Shown here: positions 5,128-5,610 of the stretch, in pieces | Layout: each line of letters begins with the position of its first letter | How positions within the stretch are numbered: position 1 is the first letter of the stretch | Source of the DNA: Nitrospirales bacterium | GTDB taxonomy: Bacteria > Nitrospirota > Nitrospiria > Nitrospirales > UBA8639 | Length of the DNA stretch: 5,610 nucleotides | Reading direction: 5' to 3' | Assembly: GCA_029261305.1 (NCBI GenBank) | Contig: JAJDBO010000103.1 | Location: 1-5,610 of the forward strand | The notes under the pieces: generated by a model | What the model was told of the DNA's origin: nothing | The model's input: only the letters and a program-made list of their open reading frames with translations | The model's database searches: none | Position numbers and translations under genes: made by a program

Positions 5128-5610
5128 ATGGTCCAGGGATGGCATTTACGCAGGCAACACCCTATTTCCTTTTGGTATTGTATTATTGGACTTGGGGTGC
5201 TTTTCTATTTTTTCAGTACCATTCCCTTCTCTCCCGTTCGTGCTAACACATTTGGAACTTGGGCACTTACCGGAAATTTAGGTGCCGCCCGAACCAACCT
5301 CTATACTGCTACTCGTCTCAATGATGGCCAGATCTTAATTGTAGGAGGCCAAGAGGGTGCCGATGGGATGGGTTTGGGAATTTCGAATGCCTCCCCTTCC
5401 GCCGAACTTTATGATCCCAATACCGGAGCCTTTACTTGGGTGGGCTCACTGGTTGTCCCTCGAAGTGGTCATACCGCGACACTGTTGTCCAATGGGAAAG
5501 TGTTGATTTCTGGTGGGATCGGTCAAGGATCAAATTTTATCTATCATAATACCGCCGAATTGTATGATCCAAATACGGGAACCTTTTCCATAATTGGGTC
5601 CATGGCAGTT
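5128..5610 (+). CDS. Secreted Kelch-repeat protein, N-terminal part (3' end outside window)
   Basis: The frame is open to the last base, showing 161 residues. The N-terminus has a basic patch (R8, R9), a hydrophobic core at about 13-32 and a plausible signal peptidase I site, VRA then NTF, after A39, so export to periplasm or cell surface is likely. Two Kelch blades follow. Blade one has YTATRLNDGQILIVGG (residues 59-74) and SAELYDPNTGAF. Blade two has HTATLLSNGKVLISGG (115-130) and TAELYDPNTGTF, ending with IIGSM. The di-glycine and the AELYDP.TG motif are those of bacterial Kelch / galactose-oxidase-like beta-propellers; six or seven blades would be usual, so most of the protein is missing. 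The catalytic or binding role cannot be told from this part. The ATG at 5128 has AAGG 8 bases upstream and gives a normal signal peptide. An in-frame ATG at 5068 (site GGAGG, 15 bases away) would add 20 residues and is the alternative. Confidence 0.8.
   Translation, partial: MVQGWHLRRQHPISFWYCIIGLGVLFYFFSTIPFSPVRANTFGTWALTGNLGAARTNLYTATRLNDGQILIVGGQEGADGMGLGISNASPSAELYDPNTGAFTWVGSLVVPRSGHTATLLSNGKVLISGGIGQGSNFIYHNTAELYDPNTGTFSIIGSMAV

Noticed and set aside
5054..5281. Plus-strand frame of 75 codons starting inside GGAGGAATGG, hydrophobic in places
   Set aside because: It overlaps the Kelch signal-peptide region in another frame, its ATG is too close to the GGAGG, and it resembles no family. 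The Kelch frame explains the sequence better.

Overview
The window is ordinary bacterial chromosome with a conserved housekeeping cluster on the left and a less predictable, AT-rich region on the right. The layout is leuS (3' part) > lptE > holA, convergent rpsT, divergent pyrF, tRNA-His(GTG), a gene-free stretch of about 400 bases, and the 5' part of a secreted Kelch-repeat protein gene that runs off the right end. LptE implies an outer membrane with lipopolysaccharide, so the host is Gram-negative. The leuS-lptE-holA order is shared by proteobacteria and several other Gram-negative phyla. Base composition and protein flavour would fit a moderate-GC member of Nitrospirota or a relative, but this is a guess from memory and not a demonstrated placement.

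Region 1-3345 is probably one plus-strand operon. It encodes leucyl-tRNA synthetase, the LptE lipoprotein of the LPS exporter and the delta subunit of the DNA polymerase III clamp loader. Gaps are 16 and 41 bases, with no internal terminator. It ends at a hairpin (3359-3390) that can also terminate rpsT coming from the other strand. rpsT (ribosomal protein S20) and pyrF (orotidine-5'-phosphate decarboxylase) are divergent. Their 98-base spacer carries back-to-back candidate promoters that overlap, and both genes have recognisable ribosome binding sites.

Region 4500-4719 carries candidate promoters and a complete tRNA-His gene with G-1, C73 and an encoded CCA. Immediately after the tRNA the sequence becomes AT-rich. 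From about 4883 there is a near-consensus sigma-70 promoter (TTGTCA-18-TATAAT), followed by a run of inverted repeats down to a Shine-Dalgarno sequence that can itself be paired. Two of these helices are mutually exclusive because the same strand can pair upstream or downstream. This looks like a structured, possibly switching, 5' leader of the Kelch gene and is the most interesting part of the window. The Kelch product has a signal peptide and at least two beta-propeller blades before the window ends.

Everything on the left is confidently identified. The leader model is inference from visible complementarity, and no folding or homology search was run.
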